Assembly: GCF_900108105.1 (NCBI RefSeq)
Contig: NZ_FNUR01000003.1
Location: 310,001 to 374,000, forward strand
Origin: Butyrivibrio sp. Su6
Lineage (GTDB): Bacteria; Bacillota; Clostridia; Lachnospirales; Lachnospiraceae
DNA length: 64,000 nucleotides
Reading direction: 5' to 3'
Part shown: positions 1-7,351 of the stretch, one piece after another
How positions within the stretch are numbered: the stretch's first letter is position 1
How the letters are laid out: each line of letters begins with the position of its first letter
Position numbers and translations under genes: made by a program
Notes under the pieces: generated by a model
What the model saw: only the letters and a program-made list of their open reading frames with translations
What the model was told of the DNA's origin: nothing
Database searches by the model: none

Positions 1-606
1 CATTTCTCTGCTCTCATCATATCCATGATAATAGAGACCTGTCTTTTCATCCTTCATAAGAGCTTCAACATTTTTAAACTGCTTGAAAGAATCAAGGCAG
101 CCCTGCATTTTGTTAAAACGCTTCTCATACTCCATATAGAAAGGCTGTGCCATGTACATGCCATCAAGCCATACCTGATAAGGATAGATATTCTTGTGCC
201 AGAAGTTTCCTGCCTTAGTTCTTGGCATTGTATCAAGCTGCGCTCTTACAGTATCCATGGCTTTTCTATATTTTTCTTTGCCTGTAAGCTCGTATAATTT
301 AAAGAGATTCTTGGATGGATTGATATTGTCAAGATTGTACTCTTCTGTACTGTAAGTCTTGATCTGACCATCCTCCTGAACGAACCAGCCAACAAATTTA
401 TCAGCAAAATCGAGATATTTCTTGTTTGAAGTCTGCTCGTAAAGTGATAAAACAGCTGTGATCATACATCCATCAATGTAGTTCCACTTATTTGGCTTTC
501 CACTAAGGACATTTTCAATGTTCCAATATGGATGCTCAGCATCAGATTTCTCAAGGAGATAATCAACATATTCATTGAGCATCTCAAAGGTTTCTTCTCT
601 TGTCAT
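1..606 (-). CDS. GH105 unsaturated rhamnogalacturonyl hydrolase, partial (C-terminus beyond window)
   Basis: Only the first 202 residues are in the window; the gene runs off the left edge. GH105 (YteR/RhiN) enzymes remove the terminal unsaturated uronic acid from oligosaccharides made by pectin or rhamnogalacturonan lyases, usually in the cytoplasm. Seen in the sequence: the family hallmark 'QVWLDGMYMAQPF' with the putative catalytic Asp at residue 148, a second conserved Asp in 'NLDNINPS' near 93, aromatic substrate-groove residues ('NFWHKNIYPYQ'), and no signal peptide. The start at 606 is chosen because GGAG lies 6 nt upstream; an in-frame ATG at 618 has no such site. A promoter with a cre-like operator lies just upstream. 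The GH28 gene about 4.4 kb away would be a functional partner but is not in the same operon. The family call is secure; the exact sugar specificity is not. Confidence 0.88.
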   Translation of the reverse strand, partial: MTREETFEMLNEYVDYLLEKSDAEHPYWNIENVLSGKPNKWNYIDGCMITAVLSLYEQTSNKKYLDFADKFVGWFVQEDGQIKTYSTEEYNLDNINPSKNLFKLYELTGKEKYRKAMDTVRAQLDTMPRTKAGNFWHKNIYPYQVWLDGMYMAQPFYMEYEKRFNKMQGCLDSFKQFKNVEALMKDEKTGLYYHGYDESREM

Positions 607-636
607 AAGAATCTCCATTTCTTTATAAACGCAATA

Positions 637-679
637 TGTAAGTGCTTACATTATAAATGATAACACATGCAAAACACAA
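637..679 (-). promoter_or_regulatory. Promoter with cre-like operator for the GH105 gene
   Basis: On the minus strand a -10 box TATAAT (655-650) follows a plausible -35 TTGTGT (679-674) with an 18-bp spacer. Directly downstream lies TGTAAGCACTTACA (650-637), an inverted repeat TGTAAG/CTTACA around a 2-bp centre. It resembles a catabolite-responsive element or another LacI-family operator, and its position over the start site suggests repression. The regulator is not in the window; CcpA is an inference from the motif. Confidence 0.55.
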
Positions 680-757
680 GACAATTACTTGCTAACATAT
701 TGATTATATTGTCATGAAAAAAGACATAGCTCTGGAAGCATTTGTAATGGCTCCGTA

Positions 758-963
758 CGCCACCATTGACTGAACCTGAGAAAAACGCCTTGGCCTTAGA
801 GCCGACGGTGAGGATGATGAGAACAGTAGTTAGATTCATACACCGTCGGATTCAGCATTGTAGCGTTTTTCTCAGAACCCGCCAATGGCAAGCACCTTCG
901 GTGTGGCTGGGGATTATTGCCTCAGGCTTTGACTCCGAGAACAGTAGGGATGGCTACTTTCAA
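758..963 (+). repeat. Left arm of the inverted-repeat element
   Basis: This is 206 bp matching 2167-1962 on the opposite strand with about 21 mismatches and no indels. The arm is itself self-complementary: CTGAGAAAAACG (776-787) pairs with CGTTTTTCTCAG (864-875), CCGACGGTG (802-810) with CACCGTCGG (841-849), and CCATTG (763-768) with CAATGG (883-888). A small stem-loop, CACC-TTC-GGTG, follows at 893-903. Mismatches between the two arms avoid these internal stems. Confidence 0.9.
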
Positions 964-1028
964 AGATGTATGTCTGCGTCTTTCAATGTAAAGAGAGCGA
1001 AGATTCTGTTTTGGAAATATAGCCTGAT

Positions 1029-1247
1029 TTTTGAGATTACAACACCATTCGACAAGGATTTTGACGTGTGATTTTGGGTATATACGGCCTTATTTGAGGT
1101 TACCACACCATTATATAGAGATCATATGTCTAAAGTTCACTCATCCAATGGATGTGGCAATCCATTTTTTCTCATATATGCCCAATTACACTTCCTGAAA
1201 ATTTAGCCGATGGATGTGGTAACTTAAAAAGTATAGCTATATACCCA
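1029..1247. repeat. Module A: paired GTTACCACA(C)CCAT-type motifs
   Basis: Two direct copies (GATTACAACACCAT near 1035 and GGTTACCACACCAT near 1099, 63 bp apart) are followed by two inverted copies (ATGGATGTGGCAATCC at 1148 and ATGGATGTGGTAACTT at 1210, 62 bp apart). An outer inverted pair TGGGTATATA (1075-1084) and TATATACCCA (1238-1247) frames most of the module. Copies differ by a 1-bp bulge and a few substitutions. Confidence 0.75.
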
Positions 1248-1615
1248 TTTCACTGTGACAATCCGAATGTAGGATAATCGCTTGATTTTAGCGCTTTTTA
1301 TCCTACAGATTTGACCATTCTGATAATGGATTTTGCTCGTGAGTAGGATAAACGTTTGACTTTTACTCATTTTATCCCACAATTCTCATGGTTCTGACTG
1401 AGAATTGTGGGATAAAACAATTGATTTTTTCACGATTATCCTACTTTTTGGACAATTACAGTGCTCAGAAGGCTGAAAATGTGGGATAATCTCAAGAGAA
1501 TTTCAGGTTTTATCCCACACATCTGAAAATCGGCTTGGATAGAGTGGGATAAGTATTACAAATCTTTCGCTTTTATCCTACATCTTCTCCTAGCTCTGGA
1601 TTGTCACAGTGAAAT
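1247..1615. repeat. Module B: five 38-bp GTRGGATAA/TTATCCYAC hairpin units inside an 18-bp inverted repeat
   Basis: ATTTCACTGTGACAATCC at 1247-1264 is perfectly inverted at 1598-1615; a third, partial copy lies at 1922-1940. Inside are five units, each exactly 38 bp with 9-bp arms and a 20-bp loop: 1269-1306, 1343-1380, 1407-1444, 1481-1518 and 1544-1581. The gaps between them are 36, 26, 36 and 25 bp. The 26-bp gap (1381-1406) carries its own palindrome, AATTCTCA/TGAGAATT. A similar 37-bp inverted pair, ATAGATAAA/TTTATCTAT, sits at 1614-1650. Confidence 0.9.
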
Positions 1616-1694
1616 AGATAAAGTGCTTAAATAATGTGCTTTTTATCTATGGATTTGGTCATCCGTTATTCAATATTCATTCCATAAAGCAAAA

Positions 1695-1880
1695 CATGAC
1701 CTAAGTAAAAGAAACATACTGATTAGGTCATGAATTCTGTAATAGCGAGGCAATATCATGACAAAAACTATGACCTAGACAAATGAAAAATGCTGTTTAG
1801 GTCATGAATGCTGTGATAACAAGGCAATATCATGACAAAAATCATGACCTAGGCAAGTGAAAAATGCTAATTAGGTCATG
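1695..1880. repeat. Module C: three 38-bp CATGACCTA/TAGGTCATG units at a 74-bp period
   Basis: The units lie at 1695-1732, 1769-1806 and 1843-1880. Each is exactly 38 bp with 9-bp inverted arms and a 20-bp loop, separated by two 36-bp spacers. The spacers are themselves related (both carry GCAATATCATGACAAAAA), so this is a 74-bp tandem repeat. Arms are nearly invariant (one T for C at 1769) while loops vary. Confidence 0.9.
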
Positions 1881-1961
1881 TTTTTTGTAATAGCACGTTA
1901 TCCGTGCAGGTTATAATAAATAAATTGTCACAGTAAAATGAGAATATAGCCCTACACATTA

Positions 1962-2167
1962 TTGAAACTAGCCACTTCTACTGTTCTCGGAATTGGAACC
2001 CGAGGCACTTGTACCCAGCCACACCGTAGGTGCTTGCCATTGGCGGGTTCTGAGAAAAACGCTACAATGCTGAATCCGACGGTGTATGAATCTAACTACT
2101 GTTCCCATCATCCTCACCGTCGGCTCTTAAACTGAGGCGTTTTTCTCAGGTTCAGTCAATGGTGGCG
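1962..2167 (-). repeat. Right arm of the inverted-repeat element
   Basis: Inverted copy of 758-963, equal in length. The same nested stems are conserved, read from the minus strand. Differences cluster in two short loop segments and in the innermost 50 bp. Confidence 0.9.
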
Positions 2168-2261
2168 ACCGGTCCGCGATACCAACATTTCATTCTTTTT
2201 CATGATATTAAATTTCTCGATTTTCCTATACCCTTACTGTATGCGATTTAATATTTATAAT

Positions 2262-2309
2262 AAAAAAGCCTTGTTTTCTCTCATAAATAATCATGAAAGA
2301 AAACAAGGC
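2262..2309 (-). terminator. Rho-independent terminator after the permease gene
   Basis: GCCTTGTTTTCT (2268-2279) pairs with AGAAAACAAGGC (2298-2309). On the minus strand the stem is followed by TTTTTTA. It closes the permease transcript and separates it from the inverted-repeat element. Confidence 0.85.
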
Positions 2310-2334
2310 GTATTATTTCTGTGTCTTTATCGTT

Positions 2335-3603
2335 TTATGCGTATACGATCCAGATGAACAGATATCCGACAACTACTGCTGTAAGTGTGAATGGTACACC
2401 GATTCTCATGAAGTCACCAAAAGAAACTTCATAGCCCTCTTTACGGAGCATTCCAACACCTGCGATATTTGCAGAAGCGCCGATTGGAGTGAGGTTTCCG
2501 CCAAGTGTAGCACCAATGAGAAGTCCAAAGTATAAAAGAAGCGGATTAACTGACATTACGCCGGCAAGGCTGGCAAGTACCGGAAGCATTGTTGCTACGT
2601 ATGGGATGTTATCAATAAATGCAGATATAGCTACGGATCCAAATACTATAAGAGTATATAATAGGAATACGTTATCCTTTCCTGCACCGGCAATGATGTG
2701 AGCCAGATCATCGATAAGGCCTACATTTGTAATACCAGCGATTACACAGAAAAGACCTGCAAGAAGAAGCATTGTGTCATAGTCGATAGCCTTAAGAGAA
2801 TGCCACATGCTGTCAGTTCCCTTTGAAACAATGATTTCCCAAACAATGTTGATGATTCCCCATACCATACAAATGATACCGTTTGTAAGCTCAGGCTTGT
2901 TAGGGAAGAATGAAGCAATAACAAGGAAAATAACGTGTCCAAGCATTGTAATTGTTGGGATATAATCTGTTACAACTGTGTGCTCGTCTGAATGAACTGG
3001 CTCTTTATCCTTGCGGAAAAGAATCATCATGATAGGTACAGTTGCAAGAGCACCCAGCTCAACTGCAAAAAAGATACCTGGTTTTCCCTGCATCCAGAAG
3101 AAGTCATTGAAGTCCATCTTAGCAGCGCCTGCAAGCATGATAGATGTTGTATCACCTACAAGTGTTGCAGCTCCCTGAAGGTTTGATGAAACCGCAATAC
3201 AGATGATCATTGAAACCGGTGAAATCTTAAGTTTCTTACAAATAGCAAGTCCAACAGGAGCAACCATAAGAAGTGTTGCCACATTGTCGATAAATGCAGA
3301 TATGATACCGGAAAACAGAGACATCAGGATTGTTACCCACATTACATTAGGGGCAAGATCAAGAAGTTTATCTGCAATAAGATTAGGCATTTTGGACTCT
3401 ATGAAGTAATCAACAATTACCATAGTACCAAATAGCATAAGAAGAATGTTCCAGTCAATCGCAGCAAATACCTGAGTATAAGGAAGAATTCCTGTTACTA
3501 CAAAGATAATTGCAGTTGCAATTGCAATCTTCGCACGATGCTTTTTAAATATTATTAAAAGAACATACATGAGAATAAAAAGAATAATAGCTAGTGTTTT
3601 CAT
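2335..3603 (-). CDS. ArsB/NhaD-type (ion transporter superfamily) permease
   Basis: This 422-residue polytopic membrane protein has about 10-12 hydrophobic segments. It shows the internal duplication typical of the ion transporter superfamily: 'SAFIDNVATLLMVAP' near 102-116 and 'SAFIDNIPYVATMLP' near 315-329, each following a helical half. A 'GATLGGNLTPIGASAN' re-entrant motif lies near 350-370. Related proteins export arsenite or exchange Na+/H+ or carboxylates; substrate cannot be read from sequence. It is a single gene with its own terminator. Its leader looks like a yybP-ykoY Mn2+ riboswitch, which would suggest divalent metal homeostasis. AGGGAG precedes the ATG (GGGAGATTATTATG). Confidence 0.85.
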   Translation of the reverse strand: MKTLAIILFILMYVLLIIFKKHRAKIAIATAIIFVVTGILPYTQVFAAIDWNILLMLFGTMVIVDYFIESKMPNLIADKLLDLAPNVMWVTILMSLFSGIISAFIDNVATLLMVAPVGLAICKKLKISPVSMIICIAVSSNLQGAATLVGDTTSIMLAGAAKMDFNDFFWMQGKPGIFFAVELGALATVPIMMILFRKDKEPVHSDEHTVVTDYIPTITMLGHVIFLVIASFFPNKPELTNGIICMVWGIINIVWEIIVSKGTDSMWHSLKAIDYDTMLLLAGLFCVIAGITNVGLIDDLAHIIAGAGKDNVFLLYTLIVFGSVAISAFIDNIPYVATMLPVLASLAGVMSVNPLLLYFGLLIGATLGGNLTPIGASANIAGVGMLRKEGYEVSFGDFMRIGVPFTLTAVVVGYLFIWIVYA

Positions 3604-3660
3604 AATAATCTCCCTTCATTGATAAGTAAAAACAGCTGTAAAGGCCTTGTCAGCAGACAT

Positions 3661-3835
3661 AAAAATAGACCTTTACCATAGCAAGCAGCTATGATAAAAG
3701 TCTTGCTGTCAGTTCAAATCGCTACGCGAAAATGTAACCTTATGCCAGATTCGGATGCTCTCGCATCGTCCTGACGGATCTGGCTGCCAACAAAACATCG
3801 GCCAGCTACTCCCTCTTACCAATTAACTGTATTTA
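3661..3835 (-). ncRNA. yybP-ykoY (Mn2+) riboswitch-like leader with intrinsic terminator
   Basis: Upstream of the permease, the minus strand carries the conserved opening AAGAGGGAGTAGC (3817-3805, family core GGGGAGUAG). Several stems follow, including CCAGATCCGTC with its partner ATCTGGCATA. The far end, CTGACAGCAAGAC, runs into a 16-bp terminator stem (3667-3703) followed by a T-run. The 'GGGAGUAG ... CAAGAC' bracket and the overlap of the aptamer end with a terminator are typical of yybP-ykoY switches. Recognition is from memory of the family, not a covariance-model hit. Confidence 0.65.
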
Positions 3836-3865
3836 GTTTACGAGACTTAGCGTGCAAAGTCAAAC

Positions 3866-3885
3866 AAAAAACTCCTCGCAGAGGT
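3866..3885 (-). terminator. Short terminator after the barstar gene
   Basis: CCTC-TGC-GAGG followed by AGTTTTTT on the minus strand. The stem is short, so termination may be partial. Confidence 0.5.
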
Positions 3886-3942
3886 AATTCTGTTTACTTT
3901 ATATATTATCCGCATATAACAGGTATTTAATCTCAGGCATTT

Positions 3943-4218
3943 TTAAGGATATATGCGTATTCTTACGCATTCATTTTCTTTGGTCACATTCCTGCAAAGC
4001 TTTTCAAAGCTACTGAAATATTTCTCCATACCCAGCTTAAGATCTGAAGAATTGTAAAAAATAATGTTCCATTCATCGGAAACATCTGTCAGCACATCAT
4101 ACAATGCATCAAGATTTTCTCCGTAATATTCAGGAAGAGGCAGCTCTCTTTCTAACACCTTATGGAATTCTTCTTTGCTTTCTATTCCGGATAAATCAAT
4201 ATAGAAGACCTTTTCCAT
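3943..4218 (-). CDS. Barstar-family protein
   Basis: This 91-residue cytosolic protein matches the barstar fold: an N-terminal strand with '[10 protein letters not shown]', the central '[18 protein letters not shown]' (the helix that plugs the active site of barnase in the known complex), and a C-terminal '[10 protein letters not shown]' strand. Barstar inhibits the RNase barnase by binding it. No barnase-like RNase is next to it: the upstream gene is a lipoprotein and the downstream one a permease. It may guard against an RNase encoded elsewhere or act in another role, as solitary barstar-like genes do in many Firmicutes. Length is normal for the family. Confidence 0.82.
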   Translation of the reverse strand: MEKVFYIDLSGIESKEEFHKVLERELPLPEYYGENLDALYDVLTDVSDEWNIIFYNSSDLKLGMEKYFSSFEKLCRNVTKENECVRIRIYP

Positions 4219-4327
4219 AACAAAACCTCATAATTCATTAGCAGAATTTTTTCTCACCATTCAATTTAATAGATGCCGCACATAGCCTCATGTCATTCAG
4301 TTCATAAAGCTACCAAATACAAAGATT

Positions 4328-4927
4328 TCATGGTTCATACAAAAGTTCAAACGTCTCGTAGTGATCTTCTGTGTAATAAATATATCCGTCATCAGAATAA
4401 ACTATGCGTTTAGCCCCACGACTCTTTTTCCCAAGAGTATCTATATCACACTCATGATACTCAGTATCTTCGGGAAGATTTCCTTCGTAGTTTCCAAAGT
4501 AGTCTCCACCGATGCACTTCCCCGGAGCATAGCTTTCTAAAGAGCCACCGCTCCAGCCAAGCTTTTTGGCCTCTTTCTTGGTAATGTAATTGGATGGAAG
4601 TTTATCGTAAGTCACAATATAAAGAGCTACTTCATCCTTGCTGTCATAGATTCCGTATTCATCAATTAAAGCCTTCGATGAATCTTCATCTGCAGAAACC
4701 ACATCATAACTGTCTGTTGTCTCTGCCCCTGAAGACGAATCATAACTATCTGATGCAACCTCTGCTGCTACAGCTCCTGATTCCGCAATAACAGCAGAAT
4801 CAGGCGCCAAAGCTTCATTTTCTGAAGAAGCAGTATCTTCACTTATCTCAGACTTTCCACATCCAAAAAGTGTGAGCATAACAAATAATAATGCAGTTAC
4901 AATTATTTGCCCATTAATCCGTTTCAT
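4328..4927 (-). CDS. Putative lipoprotein of unknown function
   Basis: This 199-residue protein has a clear lipoprotein signal: positive N-terminus (MKR), hydrophobic stretch, and lipobox 'LFGC' with Cys at about residue 23. A low-complexity Ser/Glu/Ala/Asp linker runs to about residue 85. A small C-terminal domain (about 90-199) follows, containing 'KLPSNYITKKEAKKLGW', 'GGDYFGN' and 'RIVYSDDGYIYYTEDHYETFELL'. The C-terminal part resembles the secreted ribonuclease/barnase-like fold of the 'ITKKEAKKLGW ... GGDYFGN' type (barnase: 'YITKSEAQALGW', 'GGDIFSN'). This gene may therefore encode the RNase partner of the downstream barstar. That match is by eye and should be tested. Confidence 0.7.
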   Translation of the reverse strand: MKRINGQIIVTALLFVMLTLFGCGKSEISEDTASSENEALAPDSAVIAESGAVAAEVASDSYDSSSGAETTDSYDVVSADEDSSKALIDEYGIYDSKDEVALYIVTYDKLPSNYITKKEAKKLGWSGGSLESYAPGKCIGGDYFGNYEGNLPEDTEYHECDIDTLGKKSRGAKRIVYSDDGYIYYTEDHYETFELLYEP

Positions 4928-4977
4928 TTAATGCTCCAAATAAATGATTGGTTCTTACCAACAGATTATTTCAGTGA

Positions 4978-6552
4978 TCACTCGTACTTCACATTATCAA
5001 GTTCACTGCTCTCAACGCCATAGAATTCAGGTTCTTTGTCAACGCTTCCGCTGATAGCAACATTTTTTAATACCAGTGACTTAACATTCTTGGCATAAAT
5101 ACTTCTGCCGCTCATCTCGTCGAAGTTGTCCATCATTACAGGGCGCTCAGGAACACGCTCTGATTCAGGAAGGAATGAAGCTGTGATGTTCTCAAATCTA
5201 AGCTCGCCAATAGGTCTCTCAGGAAGTCCAACTGCGCAGAGTACACATGCAGAAACGCCTTCGCACTTAATATTTCTGCCGGTGATAGAACCGATTACAG
5301 GTGTCATTTCATCAACAGGTGCCGGATTCTGATTCTGAACATAATCGCTGTGTCCATCAGGATCGCAGAAATAGAACATGTTTACAGTAAATGGCATATG
5401 TACACCATTCATATCAATATTTTCAAAAAGAATGTCATCAAGAACTGATCTCTCACCGCGGCCTCTTCTGGTCTTTATGCGAAGTCCTCTGTCTGTTCCG
5501 TCAAAAATACACTGTGAAACGCGAACATTCTTAACACCGCCTGCTGCCTCGGAGCCTACTGTCACACTGCCGTGGCCCCTCTCAAACTTGCAGTTTCTGA
5601 TAATGCAATTATCTGTCTCTTTATGATGCTCAAGACTCATGTAATACTTACCGCTCTTGATCGCCATGCAGTCATCACCAACAGAGATAACTGTTCCAAG
5701 AACAAGTGTGTTGTTGCAGCTCTCTGGGTCAAGGCCGTCAGTATTAGGTGAATCTGATGGATTATGGATATAGAGATTCAAAAATGAAATATTATCGCAA
5801 TAATATGGGTGAACTGTCCATGAAGGTGAATTCTGAACTGTAATGTTCTGAACTCTCACATTCTTACATCTGCAAAGATAAAGAGTGTTTGGTCTCCATG
5901 CACCTCTTTTTACCTTAGGATTAACCCACCAGTCTGAATTCTGGGCATTTCCATCAAGGACGCCGGGACCGATGATATCAAGATTTTCCGCATCAATTGC
6001 TGTAATAAGGGACGCGAAGCTAGTAAGCGGATTGCCCTCCCAGCTTGAAAGATTGTATTCATCTTTTTCATCTGTAGTAAAAGTCATTCCCGGAAGAATA
6101 GGGTAATGATCTCTTTCAGTATCTCCCAGAAGAACAGCGCCCTCGCCAAGCCAGAAGGTCATGTTACTCTTGAGGAAAAGAGCTGTTGTCAAATATGTAC
6201 CCTTTGGAAGATAAACAGTTCCATCTACAGGACATGAGCAAATAGCTGCCTGAAGTGCCGCTGTATCTACAGTCTTTCCATCTCCCTTTGCGCCAAACTT
6301 GGTGACATCAAGTAAAACTGACTCATGCTTTGTTGTAAAGCTCTTTTCAACCTTCTCGCCATCGAATACGACAGCAATCTTATATTCTCTGTCAGGTAAA
6401 AGACCTGAAACAGAAACCACATTTCTGTCAGAATCAAGTGCCTTCTCACCATCGATAAATAATTCAAAGCTCTTTTCCTGCTTAAAAATAGCATCGGAAA
6501 CAAGCTCAATAGTCACGCTTCTGTTAAATACTTCTACAATTGTAAAATCCAT
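4978..6552 (-). CDS. GH28 polygalacturonase (cytoplasmic, exo-type likely)
   Basis: This 524-residue enzyme hydrolyses alpha-1,4 linkages of polygalacturonate or its oligomers. An N-terminal fibronectin-like domain spans about 1-75, then a right-handed beta-helix starts at 'TKFGAKGDGKTVDTAALQ' (84-101). All four GH28 motifs are present: 'NTDGLDP' (270-276), 'GDDCMAIKSG' (292-301), 'GHGSVTVGSE' (326-335) and 'RIKT' (358-361). That gives Asp272, Asp293, Asp294 and His327 as the expected catalytic set. There is no signal peptide, so it probably acts inside the cell on imported oligosaccharides, alongside GH105. It stands 24 bp downstream of the alpha/beta hydrolase gene and could be co-transcribed with it. 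Confidence 0.9.
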   Translation of the reverse strand: MDFTIVEVFNRSVTIELVSDAIFKQEKSFELFIDGEKALDSDRNVVSVSGLLPDREYKIAVVFDGEKVEKSFTTKHESVLLDVTKFGAKGDGKTVDTAALQAAICSCPVDGTVYLPKGTYLTTALFLKSNMTFWLGEGAVLLGDTERDHYPILPGMTFTTDEKDEYNLSSWEGNPLTSFASLITAIDAENLDIIGPGVLDGNAQNSDWWVNPKVKRGAWRPNTLYLCRCKNVRVQNITVQNSPSWTVHPYYCDNISFLNLYIHNPSDSPNTDGLDPESCNNTLVLGTVISVGDDCMAIKSGKYYMSLEHHKETDNCIIRNCKFERGHGSVTVGSEAAGGVKNVRVSQCIFDGTDRGLRIKTRRGRGERSVLDDILFENIDMNGVHMPFTVNMFYFCDPDGHSDYVQNQNPAPVDEMTPVIGSITGRNIKCEGVSACVLCAVGLPERPIGELRFENITASFLPESERVPERPVMMDNFDEMSGRSIYAKNVKSLVLKNVAISGSVDKEPEFYGVESSELDNVKYE

Positions 6553-6576
6553 ACCCTACTCCTATATTCCTTAATT

Positions 6577-7341
6577 TCAGTCATCTATCCAAGTGGCTAT
6601 CATATCCGCTGTTTCAGCAATCTGCTCTGTATTGGATATCTCGGGAGTTCCATCCCCGCTCTGAATCCCATAACATCCAAAATATGAGTGGATTCCACCA
6701 GCAATGATATATTCCTCAGAATCTTTCGGCCAATGTGCCTTACTATTCTCGTAAGCATCAGCCTTTATAACTCCGTCATTTTCCCCGTAAATGGACAAAA
6801 GTCTTATATCTTTATCTGAAAAATCCGCATTAGGATATGACGCACAAAGGATAATACCTGCATACTCATCTATTTTATCTTCAAGATACAAAGATGCTGC
6901 GACTCCGCCTAAGGAGTGCCCTGCAATGTACCAGTCAAGATTTTTGACCGAATCCACATCAGCCGTATATTTGGCAGTGATCTTTTCCACAGCATTTATC
7001 CTCAAAAAAGCAAGGTTCTCCGGCATTCTCGGCAAAATACAAATATATCCGCGACTTGCAATCTCATACATAAGGCCGCTATATGCCTTGTATTCCACTT
7101 TGCCTCCAGGATAAAAAACTATGACTGCCTTGGGCACAGATGTTTCCGGAAGAAATACCGTTCCGTTCTCATCCGAATATGAATTAACGCTTGCTTCAAG
7201 CCTTGTCTCTATAGCAGTTATGGTTTCCATATCAGCTTTATAATAACCTTGTGTATAAATCTTGAATCCGATCACCGCGACGATTATCACAGCAATAATA
7301 GCTAATACGACCCATTTCGCAATTTTCTTAAACTTTTTCAT
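6577..7341 (-). CDS. Membrane-anchored alpha/beta hydrolase
   Basis: This 254-residue protein has one N-terminal membrane segment (about 8-27) and a hydrolase domain facing outward. Nucleophile elbow 'GHSLGG' puts Ser at 143; 'GENDG' (acid, Asp189) and 'GGIHSY' (His218) complete a plausible triad. 'FYPGGKVEYKAY' near 76-86 forms the oxyanion region. Family members are esterases or lipase-like enzymes of unknown substrate. It lies 10 bp after the TWQG-domain gene and 24 bp before GH28. A role in deacylating pectin is possible from the neighbourhood only. Confidence 0.75.
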   Translation of the reverse strand: MKKFKKIAKWVVLAIIAVIIVAVIGFKIYTQGYYKADMETITAIETRLEASVNSYSDENGTVFLPETSVPKAVIVFYPGGKVEYKAYSGLMYEIASRGYICILPRMPENLAFLRINAVEKITAKYTADVDSVKNLDWYIAGHSLGGVAASLYLEDKIDEYAGIILCASYPNADFSDKDIRLLSIYGENDGVIKADAYENSKAHWPKDSEEYIIAGGIHSYFGCYGIQSGDGTPEISNTEQIAETADMIATWIDD

Positions 7342-7351
7342 TCCTAACCCT

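Larger units (their letters stand above)
758..2167. repeat. 1.4-kb gene-free inverted-repeat element with internal arrays of phased inverted-repeat pairs
   Basis: This fills the gap between the GH105 gene and the permease. Two arms (758-963 and 1962-2167) are each 206 bp, inverted, about 90% identical by eye, and align without gaps. Between them lie three modules: A (about 1029-1247), B (1247-1615, bounded by an 18-bp perfect inverted repeat) and C (1695-1880). Each is built from its own short motif repeated in both orientations. No coding ORF, transposase or integrase is visible, and I recognise no known repeat or RNA family. Similarity of the flanks may continue outward to TCATGAAAAA at 712-721 and its inverse at 2196-2205. 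It could be a non-autonomous mobile element, a protein-binding array or a structured RNA locus; the sequence alone does not decide. Confidence 0.85.

Noticed and set aside
766..1071. 101-residue plus-strand ORF in the left arm
   Set aside because: It runs over the palindromic arm, lacks a ribosome site, and the inverted copy does not keep the frame.
1269..1581. TTATCCYAC repeats as DnaA boxes of a plasmid or chromosomal origin
   Set aside because: The consensus TTATCCACA would need one base removed from each of the ten copies; the extra C/T is constant, and no dnaA or rep gene is near.
1695..1880. CRISPR array
   Set aside because: The 74-bp units have imperfect inverted arms, related spacers and only three copies; no cas genes.
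758..2167. Integron attC sites or tRNA-like structures in the arms
   Set aside because: No RYYYAAC/GTTRRRY core sites, no integrase, and the tRNA-like T-arm resemblance in the right arm is not matched by other arms of a cloverleaf.
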